Shown here piece by piece: positions 4,681 to 5,403 of a DNA stretch of 5,403 bases. The notes below the pieces were generated by a model. It did no database searches. It saw nothing but the letters and a program-made list of their open reading frames with translations, and was not told where the DNA came from. Both the position numbers and the translations under genes were made by a program. Source of the DNA: CAKSQF01 sp964569225 (GTDB lineage: Bacteria > Bacillota > Clostridia > Oscillospirales > CAG-272); the NCBI GenBank assembly GCA_964569225.1, contig CAZMTU010000133.1, forward strand, positions 1 to 5,403, written 5' to 3'. The first letter of the stretch is position 1. Every line of letters starts with the position of its first letter.

Positions 4681-5356
4681 ACTGAAAAAGAATGAGCGTT
4701 TGTACGAAGGGCGGCTGGAAAATCTGATTCGATATGAAGGACAGGAGTTGTTTGACGATCTTCAAAAGCTGATGGAGCTTCAGCAGCTATACAACGCGGC
4801 GATTAAGGAGATTCAGACAAAGCTGGAAATACTGAATGATGAATTCAAGGTTCGGTACGCCCGAAATCCCATTCATCATGTGGAGAGCAGACTGAAATCC
4901 TCTCAAAGTATGATTAAGAAACTTATCAAGAAAAACTGCGAGATCAGTGTGGCATCTGCCCGTAAAAATCTAAATGATATTGCTGGGATACGGGTAGTTT
5001 GCTGCTATATTGATGATGTGTATCAGGTGGCGCAGATGCTTCTCTCTCAGTCGGATATTGTTTTGATTAAGGAACAGGATTATATTAAGCAGCCTAATTA
5101 TAACGGCTACCGAAGTCTGCATCTTGATTTGCAGGTGCCGGTATTTCTTTCGGCACAAACTGAGAAGGTAACAGTGGAGGTGCAGCTTCGCACGGTAGCG
5201 ATGGATTTTTGGGCAAGCCTGGAACATGACCTGCGCTACAAATCTGACAAGCCTATTCCGAGCAATATCAGTGAAGATATGTATCGCTGCGCCAATGAAA
5301 TTGCGGAAATTGATCGCAAAATGCAGGCTATCTATCAGCAAATACAGGCATTATAA
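4625..5356 (+). CDS. Small alarmone synthetase, (p)ppGpp synthetase of the RelA/SpoT family
   Basis: This family transfers pyrophosphate from ATP to GTP or GDP to make (p)ppGpp. It is a synthetase-only protein of 243 aa: there is no HD hydrolase domain, TGS or ACT domain. Synthetase motifs, with Bacillus SasB (YjbM) counterparts from memory: ESRLKS (87-92), DIAGIR with the Mg-binding Asp118 (Asp72), GYRSLH with Tyr162 (Tyr116) and His166 (His120), and VEVQLRTVAMDFWASLEHDL with Glu185 (Glu139). The 23-residue Tyr-to-Glu spacing matches. All expected catalytic residues are present, so it should be active. Residues 13-72 are rich in Leu, Glu and Lys and look helical or coiled-coil, making it longer than SasB (about 211 aa). 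The start at 4625 follows AGGGGG (4614-4619) by 5 nt; Met5, Met7 and Met13 (4661) are alternatives. It begins inside psd and shares its promoter. Confidence 0.92.
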   Translation: MSVEMNMLPEGQMKQIELELKKNERLYEGRLENLIRYEGQELFDDLQKLMELQQLYNAAIKEIQTKLEILNDEFKVRYARNPIHHVESRLKSSQSMIKKLIKKNCEISVASARKNLNDIAGIRVVCCYIDDVYQVAQMLLSQSDIVLIKEQDYIKQPNYNGYRSLHLDLQVPVFLSAQTEKVTVEVQLRTVAMDFWASLEHDLRYKSDKPIPSNISEDMYRCANEIAEIDRKMQAIYQQIQAL

Positions 5357-5384
5357 AGCAATTTGCTTTTATAATACGTTTTTT
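5351..5384 (+). terminator. Intrinsic terminator of the pssA operon, overlapping the last stop codon
   Basis: A stem formed by 5351-5360 and 5364-5374 (one bulged T) with a 3-nt loop ATT is followed by ACG and a six-T run at 5379-5384. The TAA stop of the alarmone synthetase (5354-5356) lies within the 5' arm. The AU-rich stem is weak, so termination may be moderate. Confidence 0.65.
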
Positions 5385-5403
5385 CTCTGAGGTAAGTTTG
5401 ATA

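Noticed and set aside
4970..5341. 123-codon minus-strand frame inside the alarmone synthetase
   Set aside because: It is a shadow of the strongly supported + strand gene, whose catalytic motifs lie in the same bases.
1..5403. CRISPR array, tRNA, rRNA, riboswitch or insertion sequence
   Set aside because: No regularly spaced repeats, tRNA-like cloverleaf, rRNA stretches, transposase frame or terminal inverted repeats could be seen by eye.

Overview
The window reads as a low-to-mid GC Gram-positive chromosome, most likely a clostridial Firmicute. Family-level placement (Ruminococcaceae/Oscillospiraceae-like) is inferred from how the SerA, HPr-like, PssA and Psd proteins look from memory and was not checked by search. 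All intact genes lie on the + strand. They have purine-rich ribosome binding sites, sigma-A type promoters with 17-bp spacers, and intrinsic terminators.

Layout. (1) 2-829: the C-terminal part of a D-3-phosphoglycerate dehydrogenase (serA), cut by the window edge and closed by a terminator. (2) 932-1486: a single-gene unit encoding a P-II nitrogen-signalling protein, with its own extended -10 promoter and a 16-bp perfect terminator. (3) 1539-2177, minus strand: a gene graveyard. It holds the first ~29 codons of a response regulator, joined out of frame to the C-terminal half of an ABC-type ATPase that carries a 1-base deletion in its catalytic Glu codon and a nonsense codon, followed by a 33-codon C-terminal scrap of an unrecognised protein. 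(4) 2376-2823: a single-gene unit for an 84-aa HPr-family protein whose phospho-accepting His15 is Tyr while the regulatory Ser46 is kept, so it is Crh-like. (5) 3040-5384: a three-gene operon, phosphatidylserine synthase, phosphatidylserine decarboxylase and a RelA/SpoT-type small alarmone synthetase. The first pair overlaps by 1 bp (TGATG) and the second by 56 bp.

How the genes could work together. SerA commits 3-phosphoglycerate to serine, PssA joins serine to CDP-diacylglycerol, and Psd decarboxylates the product to phosphatidylethanolamine, so substrate supply and membrane lipid synthesis are near each other. Three small regulators of nutrient state sit in the same 5 kb: P-II (nitrogen/2-oxoglutarate/ATP), an HPr-like protein that can only be a Ser46 target (carbon/ATP), and a (p)ppGpp synthetase translationally tied to phospholipid genes. 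The tight psd-alarmone synthetase overlap and the Tyr15 HPr-like protein are the most interesting living features. The minus-strand chimera is the most interesting fossil.
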